From NCBI GenBank assembly GCA_027489175.1, contig JAIYAE010000029.1, forward strand, positions 32,069-96,068: a stretch of DNA of 64,000 bases, written 5' to 3'. Source of the stretch: Rhodobacter sp. (GTDB taxonomy: Bacteria; Pseudomonadota; Alphaproteobacteria; Rhodobacterales; Rhodobacteraceae). The notes under the pieces were generated by a model that saw nothing but the letters and a program-made list of their open reading frames with translations, made no database searches and was not told the origin of the DNA. This document shows, piece after piece, positions 1 through 9,393 of this stretch (positions are counted from its first letter, which is position 1; every line of letters starts with the position of its first letter). Made by a program: the position numbers and the translations under genes.

Positions 1-100
1 GGCCAAGATGTGAAGGGCCGTCCGGCCCCAGTTGGCGCGACAGGGCGCGTGTGAAGGCGGTAAGGTCATCCGCGCGCAGCGGAAGGGGGGCTCTGGTCAT
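1..100 (-). CDS. Partial gene, unknown product (N-terminus only)
   Basis: An open frame starts with ATG at 100 on the minus strand and runs off the left edge. It gives 33 residues beginning MTRAPLPLRADDLTAF. The fragment is too short for a family call. The start of a small regulator or domain-of-unknown-function protein is possible. The ribosome binding site is weak (an AGGA just before the ATG), so the start is tentative. Confidence 0.4.
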   Translation of the reverse strand, partial: MTRAPLPLRADDLTAFTRALSRQLGPDGPSHLG

Positions 101-397
101 CCTGCATCCACGTCGGGCGCCATGCTGCATCGTCGGTCGCTGGCTTGACGATACGGGCGCCCTGGTTGGAGCGATGCCGTTCGACGAAAAGGGCAGCTTT
201 AGCTCTCCTTGCGGAGCAGCGACGCCTCGGTGTCTGCCAACCGTGGCCATATCTTATCCGGCCTGCGGGCAAAGGCAACCGGGTGTCCGGGTCAAGGCCC
301 GACCAAGGCCGCTACTGAAGGCGGCGTCCGTGGAGCCGTCCGTGGCAACGCCGTCGCGGGGGGCTCGATGCCCCCTGCGACGGCGGCCCGTTCAAGG
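101..397. other. Intergenic stretch without a recognised gene
   Basis: Open frames here lack a convincing ribosome binding site and a recognisable protein. They read as overlaps of the GC-rich composition. No clear terminator with a T-tract was seen between the two minus-strand genes that flank it. Confidence 0.4.
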
Positions 398-1243
398 TCA
401 ATGCGCGAGGAACACCGGCACTTCGGCCTTTTCCAGCATGTCGCGGGTGGCGCCGCCCAGGATCGCCTCGCGGAAGCGGGAATGACCGTAGGCGCCCATC
501 ACCAGAAGGTCGGCGTTGGTGTCGCGCAAGTGGCGGGCCAGCACGTCCGACACACGGGGCAAGGTGCGGGCAAGGACCGTCACCTCGGCATGAACGCCAT
601 GGCGGACCATCATCTGGCACAGAAGACCGCCGGGATCGGACCGTTCGGCGCCATGGGTGGGCGGGTCGATCACCACGATCGACACCGATTCGGCCCGGCG
701 CAGGAAGGGCATGGCGCGGCGGGCGGCGACCAGCGCCTCGCGGCTTTGGTTCCAGGCGACGATCACGCGGCGCGGATCGGTGGCGGTCATGCCCTTTTCG
801 GGCACGATCAGGACCGGTGCCATGCCTTCGAAGAGGGCGGCTTCGATCGTCGCTTCATCCTCAACCCCGCGGTTCGCGCCATAGGGCAAGGGCAGGACCA
901 CCAGGTCGGCATAGCGGGCGCGGGCGGCGACAACATCGGTCAGCGCGCCAAGCTGGGTCACGGCGGACTCTACCGCAACCCGCAGGCCCGGGGACTGGGC
1001 CGCCAGGGCGGCGTTGAGGGCCTTTTCGGTGGCGCGGGCTTCCTCCTCGGCCCGGTCCAGCGCGGCGGCGATCATCACCGCGCCCGAGCCGACATAGGAA
1101 TAGCCGACCTGCGTGCGGTCAACGCCAAGGGCCAGCGCGTCAAGATGCGCATCGTTCAGCGCGGCGATCTGGGCGGCGGCTGTGACCGCTGGCAGAAGGC
1201 CGTTCGGTGAGGTCGCGATGGTCAGAAGGGATTTGTAGGCCAT
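398..1243 (-). CDS. Universal stress protein, UspA family (tandem-domain size)
   Basis: This 281-residue cytoplasmic protein is about twice the size of a single Usp domain, so two tandem alpha/beta Usp folds are likely. The C-terminal half carries the nucleotide-binding signature of the ATP-binding Usp class, seen as GAYGHSRFREAILGG near residues 250-265. GGGAG precedes the ATG. It is transcribed divergently from ccoN, and the shared region holds two FNR boxes. One lies 41.5 bp from the predicted start of this gene, which suggests induction at low oxygen. Usp genes next to cbb3 oxidase operons are common in Rhodobacteraceae. The stress or substrate it serves is not visible. Confidence 0.85.
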   Translation of the reverse strand: MAYKSLLTIATSPNGLLPAVTAAAQIAALNDAHLDALALGVDRTQVGYSYVGSGAVMIAAALDRAEEEARATEKALNAALAAQSPGLRVAVESAVTQLGALTDVVAARARYADLVVLPLPYGANRGVEDEATIEAALFEGMAPVLIVPEKGMTATDPRRVIVAWNQSREALVAARRAMPFLRRAESVSIVVIDPPTHGAERSDPGGLLCQMMVRHGVHAEVTVLARTLPRVSDVLARHLRDTNADLLVMGAYGHSRFREAILGGATRDMLEKAEVPVFLAH

Positions 1244-1271
1244 GATGTTCTCCCGTTTCTGTGATGAGGTG

Positions 1272-1313
1272 ATGCTAGGGGTGATCCGCCTGCGGCGCTT
1301 TGACCAAGGTCAA
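1272..1313 (-). promoter_or_regulatory. FNR-type box and -10 element driving the usp gene
   Basis: TTGACCAAGGTCAA at 1300-1313 is a perfect inverted repeat of the FNR/FnrL form TTGAY-N4-RTCAA. On the minus strand a TAGCAT -10 lies at 1277-1272, which predicts a start near 1265. The box centre (1306.5) is then 41.5 bp upstream, the spacing of class II FNR-activated promoters. The spacing is computed from the sequence. FNR binding is inferred. Confidence 0.65.
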
Positions 1314-1331
1314 GGAATGGCATCTAAGGTA

Positions 1332-1345
1332 TTGACGCAGATCAA
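1332..1345 (+). promoter_or_regulatory. FNR/FnrL box upstream of ccoN
   Basis: TTGACGCAGATCAA matches the FNR consensus TTGAT-N4-ATCAA with one change. It lies 104 nt before the ccoN start and 32 bp from the first box. Rhodobacteraceae cco operons are known FnrL targets, so anaerobic or microaerobic induction of ccoNOQP is expected. A -10 for ccoN at the ideal class II distance is not obvious. Confidence 0.7.
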
Positions 1346-1449
1346 GGCACCAGGGGCGGGAAGGCTGCAGAAGTCAGGACAGTCGAAGTGCCCGGCACTG
1401 CCCGTTTCCCCACGGGTAAAGCCGGCCAGACAGGACGAAGGGACGCAAA

Positions 1450-3048
1450 ATGTGGGATTACCTCAAACTGATCGGGCTGGGGCTGCTGGCGCTCTTGGCG
1501 GCGATTGCCGCCAATTACGCCCATGACCTGGCCTATCAGGTCAACGCGGTCACGGTGATGCTGGCCGCAGGCATCAGCTTTCTTTACGTGCTGCGGACGG
1601 CCGGGGACCCCCGGCCGAACCTGCAGCATGAATATTTTGACGGGGTGGTCAGGGCCGGGGCGATTGCGACGGCCTTCTGGGGCGTCGTCGGGTTTCTGGT
1701 GGGCGTGGTGATTGCGACCCAGCTGGCCTTTCCGCAGCTGAACTTCGAATGGGCGCAAGGCTACCTGAACTTTGGCCGCCTGCGCCCCTTGCACACCAGC
1801 GCGGTGATCTTCGCCTTTGGCGGCAACGCGCTGATCATGAGTTCCTTCTACATCGTCCAGCGCACCAGTGCGGCGCGCCTGTTTGGCGGCTCGCTTGGCT
1901 GGTTCGTGTTCTGGGGCTGGCAGCTGGTGATCGTGCTGGCGGCAACCGGCTATGTGCTTGGGGCCACGCAGGGCAAGGAATATGCCGAACCGGTCTGGTA
2001 CGTCGACATCCTGATCACGGTGGTCTGGGTCGCCTTCCTGGTCGCGTTCATGGGGACGCTTTTCAAGCGGAAAGAACCCCACATCTACGTGGCGAACTGG
2101 TTCCTGCTGTCGATGATCCTGACCGTCGCCATGCTGCATCTGGTGAACAACGCGGCGATCCCGGTGTCGATCTTCGGGTCGGCGCAGGTGCAGCTTTATG
2201 CCGGCGTGCAGGACGCGATGGTGCAGTGGTGGTACGGCCACAACGCGGTGGGCTTCTTCCTGACCGCCGGGTTCCTGGGGATGATGTACTACTTCGTCCC
2301 CAAGCAGGCCGAACGCCCGGTTTACAGCTATAAACTGTCGATCATCCACTTCTGGGCGCTGATCTTCCTGTATATCTGGGCCGGTCCGCACCACCTGCAC
2401 TACACAGCTCTGCCCGACTGGGCGAGCACCCTTGGCATGGTCTTCTCGGTCATCCTGTGGATGCCTTCCTGGGGTGGCATGATCAACGGGCTGATGACCC
2501 TGTCGGGCGCCTGGGACAAGCTGCGGACGGATCCGATCATCCGGATGATGGTCGTTTCCATCGGCTTTTACGGCATGTCGACCTTTGAAGGCCCGATGAT
2601 GAGCATCAAGGCCGTCAACAGCCTTAGCCACTACACTGACTGGACCATCGGCCATGTCCATTCCGGCGCCTTGGGCTGGAACGGGATGATCACTTTCGGC
2701 GTCCTTTACTATCTGGTGCCGCGGCTGTGGAATCGGGAACGGCTTTACAGCCTGAAGCTGGTCAGCTGGCACTTCTGGCTCGCGACCATCGGGATCGTGC
2801 TTTACGCGTCCTCGATGTGGGTCACGGGGATCATGGAAGGCCTGATGTGGCGCGAAGTTGATGCGAACGGGTTCCTGGTGAACGCTTTCGCCGACACGGT
2901 GGCCGCGAAGTTCCCGATGTATGTGGTCCGCGCCTTGGGTGGTGGCCTCTTCCTGACCGGGGCTTTGATCATGTGCTACAACTTGTGGATGACGGTGCGT
3001 GCGCAGCCCCAGCGGGTGACGCAGCATGCCGCTGTCCCGGCGGAATGA
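1450..3048 (+). CDS. ccoN: Cytochrome c oxidase cbb3-type, subunit I (CcoN)
   Basis: CcoN is the catalytic haem-copper subunit of the high-affinity terminal oxidase in the cytoplasmic membrane. It reduces oxygen to water at low oxygen tension and pumps protons. The 532-residue protein is of normal family length and is almost entirely transmembrane. Conserved His-bearing helices are visible ([55 protein letters not shown]). A purine-rich stretch (GACGAAGGGACG) precedes the ATG. It opens a tight operon with ccoO, ccoQ and ccoP, divergent from usp and behind FNR boxes. Confidence 0.98.
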   Translation: MWDYLKLIGLGLLALLAAIAANYAHDLAYQVNAVTVMLAAGISFLYVLRTAGDPRPNLQHEYFDGVVRAGAIATAFWGVVGFLVGVVIATQLAFPQLNFEWAQGYLNFGRLRPLHTSAVIFAFGGNALIMSSFYIVQRTSAARLFGGSLGWFVFWGWQLVIVLAATGYVLGATQGKEYAEPVWYVDILITVVWVAFLVAFMGTLFKRKEPHIYVANWFLLSMILTVAMLHLVNNAAIPVSIFGSAQVQLYAGVQDAMVQWWYGHNAVGFFLTAGFLGMMYYFVPKQAERPVYSYKLSIIHFWALIFLYIWAGPHHLHYTALPDWASTLGMVFSVILWMPSWGGMINGLMTLSGAWDKLRTDPIIRMMVVSIGFYGMSTFEGPMMSIKAVNSLSHYTDWTIGHVHSGALGWNGMITFGVLYYLVPRLWNRERLYSLKLVSWHFWLATIGIVLYASSMWVTGIMEGLMWREVDANGFLVNAFADTVAAKFPMYVVRALGGGLFLTGALIMCYNLWMTVRAQPQRVTQHAAVPAE

Positions 3049-3060
3049 GGAGACGGGACA

Positions 3061-3804
3061 ATGGCTTTTCTTGACAAACACAAGGTCATCGAGACCAACG
3101 CGACGCTGCTGATGATCCTGTCCTTGCTGGTGGTGACCATCGGGGGGATCGTGCAGATCGTGCCGCTGTTCTATCTGGAGAACACGATTGAAAAGGTGGA
3201 AGGGGTTCGCCCCTACACCCCCCTCGAACTCGCCGGGCGCAGCATCTACATCCGTGAGGGCTGCTATGGCTGCCACAGCCAGATGATCCGCCCGATGCGT
3301 GATGAGGTGGAGCGCTATGGCCACTACTCGCTGGCAGCCGAGTCGATGTATGACCGGCCGTTCCAGTGGGGGTCAAAGCGCACCGGGCCGGATCTGGCGC
3401 GGGTGGGTGGGCGCTATTCGGATGAATGGCACCAGGACCACTTTACCAACGCCAAGTCGGTGGTGCCGGAATCGGTGATGCCGCCCTATGGGTTCCTGTT
3501 CAACAACTTGATCGACGGGCGCTATATCCAGGACGTGGTGGCCACGAACCGGATGGCAGGCGTGCCTTACACCGACGAGATGGTGGAAAACGCGCTGGCC
3601 GACTTCAAGGCGCAGGTCGACCCCTTGGGAGACTTTGACGGGTTGGAGGCGCGCTATGGCGAAGAGGCCTTTGGCACGCCGATCAACGTGCGCAACTTTG
3701 ACGGCACCGACGCCCTGACCGAGATGGATGCGCTGATCGCCTACATCCAGGTTCTGGGCACGATGGTCGACTTTTCGACCTTCACGCCTGTGGCAAACCG
3801 GTAA
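3061..3804 (+). CDS. ccoO: Cytochrome c oxidase cbb3-type, subunit II (CcoO)
   Basis: CcoO is the membrane-anchored monohaem c-type cytochrome of the cbb3 oxidase. It passes electrons from CcoP to the CcoN active site. The 247-residue protein has one N-terminal membrane helix and a single haem-binding CYGCH at residues 68-72 ([13 protein letters not shown]), facing the periplasm. A GGAG before the ATG and a 12-nt gap from ccoN indicate translation from the same message. Confidence 0.98.
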   Translation: MAFLDKHKVIETNATLLMILSLLVVTIGGIVQIVPLFYLENTIEKVEGVRPYTPLELAGRSIYIREGCYGCHSQMIRPMRDEVERYGHYSLAAESMYDRPFQWGSKRTGPDLARVGGRYSDEWHQDHFTNAKSVVPESVMPPYGFLFNNLIDGRYIQDVVATNRMAGVPYTDEMVENALADFKAQVDPLGDFDGLEARYGEEAFGTPINVRNFDGTDALTEMDALIAYIQVLGTMVDFSTFTPVANR

Positions 3805-3816
3805 GGGGGCAGAGAA

Positions 3817-4008
3817 ATGGAGACCTATTCATTCCTGCGCCACATGGCGGACAGCTGGTTCCTTCTGGCGATGACGCTGGGGTTCCTTGGCCTGTGTCTC
3901 TGGGCCTTCCGGCCCGGCAGCCGGGCGGCGCATCAGGAGATCGCGACCTCGATCTTCCGAAATGATGACCGACCGGCCAGTTCCGATCCTGCGAAGAAGG
4001 AGGGCTAA
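3817..4008 (+). CDS. ccoQ: Cytochrome c oxidase cbb3-type, small subunit (CcoQ)
   Basis: This 63-residue protein has one membrane helix (roughly residues 12-30) followed by a charged cytoplasmic tail, the usual CcoQ/FixQ form. In related bacteria CcoQ stabilises the cbb3 complex. It sits 12 nt after ccoO and 3 nt before ccoP. The call rests on size, topology and place in the operon as much as on sequence. Confidence 0.92.
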   Translation: METYSFLRHMADSWFLLAMTLGFLGLCLWAFRPGSRAAHQEIATSIFRNDDRPASSDPAKKEG

Positions 4009-4011
4009 GCC

Positions 4012-4890
4012 ATGTGTGCCAAGCCGATCAAGAAAGAGCCAAAGCAAGTTGAGACGACCGGCCATATCTGGGACGGGATCGAAGAGCTGAACAACCCGAT
4101 GCCGCGCTGGTGGGTCTGGACCTTCTACGCGACCATCGTCTGGGGCATCGGCTATTCGGTGGCCTATCCGGCCTGGCCCTTGATCACCGGGGCGACGCCG
4201 GGGCTGATCGGGTCATCCACCCGCGCCGATGTGGCGGCGGAAATCGCCCGCGTCGATGCCGCCAATGCCGAGATCAAGGCCAGTCTGGTGGCCGCCGATC
4301 TGAACGGTATCGGCACCGATCCTGACCTTGCGGCCTATGCCGAACGGGCGGGGGCGGCGGTGTTCCGCACCAACTGCTCCACCTGTCACGGGTCGGGGGC
4401 GGCGGGGTTCGAGGGCAAGGGCTATCCGAACCTTCTGGACGATGACTGGCTGTGGGGCGGGACGATGGAGGATATCCATTTGACCATCACCCACGGCATC
4501 CGCAACACCACCGACGCCGATGCCCGCTATTCGCAGATGCCAAGCTTTGGCGCGGATGAATTGCTGGACCCGACCCAGAACAGTCAGGTGGTGGAATATG
4601 TGCTGCAGATGTCGGGCCAAGACCATGACGCGGCCTTGGCCACGGCAGGGGCGACCGTCTTTGCCGAAAACTGTGCGGCCTGCCATCTTGAGGACGGCGC
4701 AGGCGACCGGGCGCAAGGCGCGCCGCGGTTGAATGATGCGATCTGGCTTTATGGCGGGTCGCGTGAGGCGATCACCGCCTCGATCAACGTGGCAAACTTT
4801 GGTGTCATGCCGAACTGGAACACCCGGCTGAGCGAGGACGAAATTCGCGCGGTGGCGTTCTATGTCCACAGCCGCGGCGGCGGCGAGTGA
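4012..4890 (+). CDS. ccoP: Cytochrome c oxidase cbb3-type, subunit III (CcoP)
   Basis: CcoP is the dihaem c-type cytochrome that takes electrons from soluble or membrane cytochrome c and hands them to CcoO. The 292-residue protein has a short cytoplasmic N-terminus, one transmembrane helix near residues 35-55 ([17 protein letters not shown]), then two cytochrome c domains. Their haem sites are CSTCH at residues 122-126 and CAACH at 221-225. Axial Met candidates are present in each domain (SQMPSFG, GVMPNW). It is the last gene before a stable hairpin. Confidence 0.98.
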   Translation: MCAKPIKKEPKQVETTGHIWDGIEELNNPMPRWWVWTFYATIVWGIGYSVAYPAWPLITGATPGLIGSSTRADVAAEIARVDAANAEIKASLVAADLNGIGTDPDLAAYAERAGAAVFRTNCSTCHGSGAAGFEGKGYPNLLDDDWLWGGTMEDIHLTITHGIRNTTDADARYSQMPSFGADELLDPTQNSQVVEYVLQMSGQDHDAALATAGATVFAENCAACHLEDGAGDRAQGAPRLNDAIWLYGGSREAITASINVANFGVMPNWNTRLSEDEIRAVAFYVHSRGGGE

Positions 4891-4912
4891 CCTGATGCCA
4901 CATCGAAGATCG

Positions 4913-4942
4913 GCACCGGGCGGCTATCCTGCCGCCCGGTGC
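4913..4942 (+). terminator. Strong hairpin between ccoP and ccoG (no T-tract)
   Basis: A perfect 12-bp inverted repeat (GCACCGGGCGGC and its complement) encloses the 6-nt loop TATCCT, 22 nt after the ccoP stop and 24 nt before ccoG. No run of T follows, so it may be a weak or Rho-assisted terminator. It may instead be an mRNA stabiliser that keeps ccoNOQP transcript above ccoGHIS transcript. Confidence 0.55.
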
Positions 4943-4966
4943 GTCTGACAGACGCCGGAGCCCCCC

Positions 4967-6394
4967 GTGACCCAGCAAGACGCCGATCCCCCCAGCCTTT
5001 ATGTCGCGCGGGAGCCGATCTTTCCCCGTCGGGTGAAGGGCAATTTCCGGACGTTGAAATGGTGGCTCCTGGCGTTGATGCTGGGCATCTACTACGTCAC
5101 GCCCTGGATCCGCTGGGACCGGGGGCCGAACCTGCCGGATCAGGCGGTGCTGATCGATCTGCCGGGGCGGCGGTTCTTCTTCTTCATGATCGAGATCTGG
5201 CCGCACGAGTTTTACTTCATCGCGGGTCTTCTGATCATGGCGGGGCTTGGCCTCTTCCTCTTCACCAGTGCGGCGGGGCGGGTCTGGTGCGGCTATGCCT
5301 GCCCGCAGACGGTGTGGACCGACCTTTTCATTCTGGTCGAGCGCTGGATCGAGGGTGACCGCAATGCCCGCATCCGGCTGCACCGCCAGCCGTGGAACTG
5401 GGAAAAGCTGATCAAGAACGGCATCAAATGGTGGGTCTGGCTCTTGATCGGGCTGGCGACGGGTGGGGCTTGGATCTTCTACTTCACCGACGCGCCCACC
5501 TTGTTGCGCGATCTGGTGACGTTCCAGGCGCATCCAGTGGCCTATATCACCATGCTGATCCTGACCTTCACCACTTTCTTCTTCGGTGGCTTTGCGCGGG
5601 AACAGATCTGCATCTACGCCTGCCCCTGGCCGCGCATCCAGGCCGCGATGATGGACGAGGATACCCTGACCATCGCCTACCGCGAATGGCGGGGGGAACC
5701 CCGTGGCAAGCAGACCGTGGAAGGCAACGGCGACTGCATCGACTGCATGGCCTGCGTGAACGTCTGCCCGATGGGCATCGACATTCGTGACGGCCAGCAA
5801 CTGGCCTGCATCACCTGTGGCCTGTGCATCGACGCCTGCAATGACGTGATGGACCGGATCGGCAAGCCGCGTGATCTGATCGGCTACATGGCGCTGACCG
5901 ATGAGACCCGTGAACGCGCCGGCGAGCCTGCGAAAAGCGTGTGGAGCCATGTGTTCCGGCCGCGCACGGTGCTTTACACGGTGCTGTGGGCCGGGGTCGG
6001 GATTGGCCTTGTGGTGGCGCTGTTCCTGCGCTCACCCATCGATGTCAGCGTGACGCCGGTGCGGAACCCGACCTTCGTGACGCTGTCGGATGGCAGCATC
6101 AGGAACGCCTACGACCTGCGGCTGCGCAACATGCAGGGGGACGATGCGCAGTTCACGGTCACCGTCACCTCGGACGCGCGGGTCGCGATCGCGCTGGAGG
6201 GGTCGGACACGCTGACGGTCACGGTGCCTGCGAATGAGACGATGCAGCAGCGCGTCTACCTGACGGCTGCCCCCGACAGCGAAGCGGCGCGGGAAGACCG
6301 CAGCGAAGTGCGCATTTGGGTGGAAGAATTGGGAACGCCGAACCGCATCCACCAGGATACGGTGTTCAACGGGAAGGAAGCGGACGATGACTGA
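4967..6394 (+). CDS. ccoG: cbb3 oxidase assembly ferredoxin-like protein CcoG (RdxA/FixG)
   Basis: This 475-residue inner-membrane protein has several helices and two 4Fe-4S ferredoxin motifs (CIDCMACVNVCP from about residue 257, then CITCGLCIDAC). An Ig-like C-terminal domain follows. CcoG/FixG proteins take part in cbb3 maturation, probably by reducing Cu(II) for delivery to CcoN. The GTG start directly precedes TQQDADPPSLYVAREPI, the usual family N-terminus. It begins the ccoGHIS set and overlaps ccoH by 8 nt. Confidence 0.95.
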   Translation: MTQQDADPPSLYVAREPIFPRRVKGNFRTLKWWLLALMLGIYYVTPWIRWDRGPNLPDQAVLIDLPGRRFFFFMIEIWPHEFYFIAGLLIMAGLGLFLFTSAAGRVWCGYACPQTVWTDLFILVERWIEGDRNARIRLHRQPWNWEKLIKNGIKWWVWLLIGLATGGAWIFYFTDAPTLLRDLVTFQAHPVAYITMLILTFTTFFFGGFAREQICIYACPWPRIQAAMMDEDTLTIAYREWRGEPRGKQTVEGNGDCIDCMACVNVCPMGIDIRDGQQLACITCGLCIDACNDVMDRIGKPRDLIGYMALTDETRERAGEPAKSVWSHVFRPRTVLYTVLWAGVGIGLVVALFLRSPIDVSVTPVRNPTFVTLSDGSIRNAYDLRLRNMQGDDAQFTVTVTSDARVAIALEGSDTLTVTVPANETMQQRVYLTAAPDSEAAREDRSEVRIWVEELGTPNRIHQDTVFNGKEADDD

Positions 6395-6839
6395 ACTGAC
6401 AGGCAAGCATGTGCTGGCGATCACGGTTGGTGCCTTTGCGGTCATCATCGGGGTGAACCTGACGCTAGCTTTCAAGGCGGTCAGCACCTTCCCGGGGCTG
6501 GAGGTCGACAATTCCTATGTCGCCAGTCAGGGCTTCAACGCCCGAAAGGCCGCGCAAGAGGCTTTGGGCTGGCAGGTCGCGCCCAGCTATGCGGGCGGGC
6601 GCGTCGATCTTGCCTTCACCGACCGCACAGGTGCGCCGGTTACCGTGCGTGAGCTTGAGGTGTTGATCGGGCGCACGACCTCCACGATGGATGACGCACG
6701 GCCGGTCTTTGTGGCGATGGGCGATGTCTACACCGCTGACCTGCCGCTTGCGCGGGGCAAGTGGATGGTCAAGGTCACCGCCCGGTCCGTGGACGGCACG
6801 CTGTTTGAGCATCGGTCCGAACTGTTCGTGCAGGGCTGA
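6387..6839 (+). CDS. ccoH: cbb3 oxidase assembly protein CcoH (FixH)
   Basis: This 150-residue protein has one N-terminal membrane anchor (residues about 8-28) and a periplasmic domain with the FixH pattern: an early NSYVASQGFNARKAAQEALGW stretch and a GKWMV motif near the end. CcoH contacts the cbb3 subunits and is needed for assembly and stability of the complex. The start overlaps the end of ccoG. A gap of about 105 nt with no recognisable gene separates it from ccoI. Confidence 0.93.
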   Translation: MTELTGKHVLAITVGAFAVIIGVNLTLAFKAVSTFPGLEVDNSYVASQGFNARKAAQEALGWQVAPSYAGGRVDLAFTDRTGAPVTVRELEVLIGRTTSTMDDARPVFVAMGDVYTADLPLARGKWMVKVTARSVDGTLFEHRSELFVQG

Positions 6840-6944
6840 CATGTTGACCGTCCTTCAACCAGCAACGGTCTGCCGGGCGCGTCCCTTCCCACACGGGGTG
6901 AGGGGCCGCGCCTTGCCCCGCACTCCCGCAGGCAGGAGGCCGCA

Positions 6945-9146
6945 ATGACGACGGTCGAACATTTCGCCGAAGGTCGGGCGCCGGTTTCGGCCTGCCCGGC
7001 CTGTGCGGTGGTCCCTTCGGCGGAACGCATTGCCGCGATGCGCGCGGAACGCGACGGGCGGATCATGCTGAGCCTGCCCCTTGCCCATGGCGCGGCCTGT
7101 ATCGCCACGGTGGAAAGCGCGCTGTCGGCGGTGCCGGGGGTGCGGTCGGCACGGGTGAACCTGACGCGCAAGCGGGTGAGCGTGGAGGCAGCACCAGGGG
7201 TGACGCCCGCGCAGTTGATCGCCGTCTTGGCCGGTGAGGGCCATGAGGCGCATGAGCTTGACCCCGGACTTCTTTCATCAACCGAGACGGACCGGCAGGG
7301 GCGTGACCTTTTGATGCGGCTGGGCGTGGCGTTTTTCAGCATGATGAACGTCATGCTTCTGTCGGTCGCGGTCTGGTCGGGGGCCGAGGATGCGACGCGA
7401 GACCTGTTCCACTGGATTTCCGCCGCGATTGCCCTGCCGACGGTGGTGTTTGCCGGGCAACCGTTCTTCAAATCTGCCTGGGCCAGTCTGCGGGCCGGGC
7501 GGCTGGGGATGGATGTGCCGATCTCGCTGGCGCTGATCCTTGCATCGTCGATCTCGGTTTATGAAACTTGGATGTCGGGGCATCATGCCTATTTCGACGC
7601 GGCGGTGATGCTGGCGTTCTTCCTTCTGCTGGGCCGCTATCTGGACCACCGCACCCGGGCCATTGCCCGGTCCGCGGCGGAAGAACTCGCGGCGCTGGAG
7701 GTGCCCCGCGCCATTGTCCTTTTGGACGGGGTTGAGGTTGAGACGGCGATTTCGCTGGTCGTTGCCGGGGATACCGTCCTTGTGCGTCCCGGCGCGCGGA
7801 TGCCGGTGGATGGCGTGGTGCTGACGGGGGCGTCCGAGGTGGACCGCAGCCTTCTGACCGGTGAAAGCCTGCCGGTGCAGGCCCAGCCCGGCACCGTGGT
7901 CAGCGCGGGTGAGGTGAACCTGACCGGCCCCCTGACCCTGCGGGTGCTGGCGGCTGGGAAGGAGTCAAGCCTGCACCAGATGGCCGATCTGGTGGCCGTG
8001 GCCGAGGGGGCGAAGACCCGCTATACCAGCCTGGCGGACCGGGCTGCGGGGCTATACTCACCCTTGGTGCATATCCTGTCGTTCAGCGCCTTTGGCTATT
8101 GGATGTGGGCCACGGGCGGCGATGTGCGCTATGCGATCAACATCTCGGCCGCCGTTCTGATCATCACTTGCCCTTGTGCGCTGGGGCTGGCGGTCCCGGC
8201 GGTGATCACCTCGGCCAGTGGGAAACTCTTCCGCAAGGGGCTGTTGATCAAGCACGGGACGGCGCTGGAGCGGTTGGCCGAGGTGGATACCGTGGTCTTC
8301 GACAAGACCGGGACGCTGACGATGGGCGTGCCGGAGCCGGTGGCCTTGGCCGACCATCCCCCGCAGGTGCTGGCCCTGGCGGCGGCCTTGGCAGCGGGGT
8401 CGTCCCACCCCCTGGCGCGGGCTTTGGCCGAGGGCGCTGCGGCGCTTGGCATTGAGGCGGTGGCGGTGACGGACCTGCGCGAGGTTCCGGGCTATGGGAT
8501 TGAGGGCGCGTGGCAGGGCACCCGCATCCGGCTGGGCCGGGCCGACTGGTGCGGGGCAACGGCGATTGCCCAGACCGCAACCTATCTGGCGGTGGGCGGG
8601 CAAACCCATGCCTTTGCCTTCACCGACCGCCCCCGTCCCGGCGCGTCCGAGGCGGTGACGGCGCTGCAGGCGGTTGGCCTGCGGATCGAGCTTCTGTCCG
8701 GCGATGCCGAAGCCCCGGTGCGTGACCTTGCCCTGCGACTGGGCATCACCGACTGGCGCGCGGGCGTTCTGCCGGCCGAAAAGGCCGCGCGGGTGGCCGA
8801 GCTTTCGGCAGCGGGCCGCAAGGTGCTGATGGTCGGGGATGGGCTGAACGACACGGCGGCGCTGGTGGCGGCGCATGTGTCGATTTCCCCGGCAACCGCG
8901 CTGGATGCGGCGCGGGTGGCGTCGGATATCGTGCTGCTTGGGCAGGACATGGCCCCGATCGCCGATGCGGTGCGGATCGGTCGGCAATCGGCGCGGCGGA
9001 TGGTGGAGAATTTCGTGATCTCGGGCGGCTACAACGTGATAGCGGTGCCCTTGGCGCTGGTCGGGCTTGCCACACCTTTGGCGGCGGCGCTGGCGATGTC
9101 CTTGTCGTCGATCACCGTGTCGATCAACGCCATGAGACTGAAGTAG
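6945..9146 (+). CDS. ccoI: Copper-translocating P1B-type ATPase CcoI (FixI)
   Basis: This 733-residue P-type ATPase of the cytoplasmic membrane exports copper for the binuclear centre of CcoN. Visible motifs are the actuator TGES, the metal-binding CPC in helix 6 (CPCALGLAVP), the phosphorylation motif DKTGTLT and the hinge GDGLNDTAAL. The HMA-like N-terminus keeps only the second Cys of the usual CxxC (HGAACIATVE), while a separate CPAC occurs near residue 15. AGGAGG precedes the ATG. It is followed without a gap by ccoS. Confidence 0.95.
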   Translation: MTTVEHFAEGRAPVSACPACAVVPSAERIAAMRAERDGRIMLSLPLAHGAACIATVESALSAVPGVRSARVNLTRKRVSVEAAPGVTPAQLIAVLAGEGHEAHELDPGLLSSTETDRQGRDLLMRLGVAFFSMMNVMLLSVAVWSGAEDATRDLFHWISAAIALPTVVFAGQPFFKSAWASLRAGRLGMDVPISLALILASSISVYETWMSGHHAYFDAAVMLAFFLLLGRYLDHRTRAIARSAAEELAALEVPRAIVLLDGVEVETAISLVVAGDTVLVRPGARMPVDGVVLTGASEVDRSLLTGESLPVQAQPGTVVSAGEVNLTGPLTLRVLAAGKESSLHQMADLVAVAEGAKTRYTSLADRAAGLYSPLVHILSFSAFGYWMWATGGDVRYAINISAAVLIITCPCALGLAVPAVITSASGKLFRKGLLIKHGTALERLAEVDTVVFDKTGTLTMGVPEPVALADHPPQVLALAAALAAGSSHPLARALAEGAAALGIEAVAVTDLREVPGYGIEGAWQGTRIRLGRADWCGATAIAQTATYLAVGGQTHAFAFTDRPRPGASEAVTALQAVGLRIELLSGDAEAPVRDLALRLGITDWRAGVLPAEKAARVAELSAAGRKVLMVGDGLNDTAALVAAHVSISPATALDAARVASDIVLLGQDMAPIADAVRIGRQSARRMVENFVISGGYNVIAVPLALVGLATPLAAALAMSLSSITVSINAMRLK

Positions 9147-9305
9147 ATGGAGATCCTGGCCATCCTCATCCCGGTGTCGCTGTTTCTGGGCGGGATCGGG
9201 CTTGCGGCCTTCTTCTGGGCGATGAAGACCAAGCAGTTCGACGACCCCGAGGGGGACGCACAACGCATCCTGACCAAGGAATTTGACGACAAGCCACGGC
9301 AGTAA
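9147..9305 (+). CDS. ccoS: cbb3 oxidase maturation protein CcoS (FixS)
   Basis: This 52-residue protein starts at the base after the ccoI stop. It has one membrane helix (LAILIPVSLFLGGIGLAAFFW) and a short acidic tail (QFDDPEGDAQRIL) with the family FDDP element. In Rhodobacter capsulatus CcoS is required for a functional binuclear centre in CcoN. It ends the cco cluster and is followed by a three-palindrome repeat. Confidence 0.93.
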   Translation: MEILAILIPVSLFLGGIGLAAFFWAMKTKQFDDPEGDAQRILTKEFDDKPRQ

Positions 9306-9312
9306 GGCCGGG

Positions 9313-9383
9313 GGCGCGGAATTTTGGAAAATTCCGCGCCGGAGCCTTTTAAGGCTCCGGTCCGATTTCTTTAAAGAAATCGG
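9313..9383. repeat. Triple-palindrome intergenic repeat, copy 1
   Basis: Three adjacent near-perfect palindromes occupy 71 bp. The first spans 9313-9340 (13-bp arms around GG), the second 9339-9360 (10-bp arms around TT) and the third 9362-9383 (11-bp arms). The same three units, with loop changes, recur at 47722-47789. The element lies between the convergent ccoS and FAH-family genes, where it could terminate both. It looks like a REP/BIME-type repeat. The second hairpin ends with no long T-run. Confidence 0.85.
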
Positions 9384-9393
9384 TGCCCTGACG

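Noticed and set aside
209..3324. Long open frames opposite usp and ccoN (333 and 660 residues)
   Set aside because: They are antisense to well-supported genes, are His/Gly/Arg-rich in the way of GC-rich shadow frames, and match no family.
6844..6858. FNR-like TTGAC-N5-TTCAA upstream of ccoI
   Set aside because: The spacer is 5 nt, not 4, and the second half site is degenerate.
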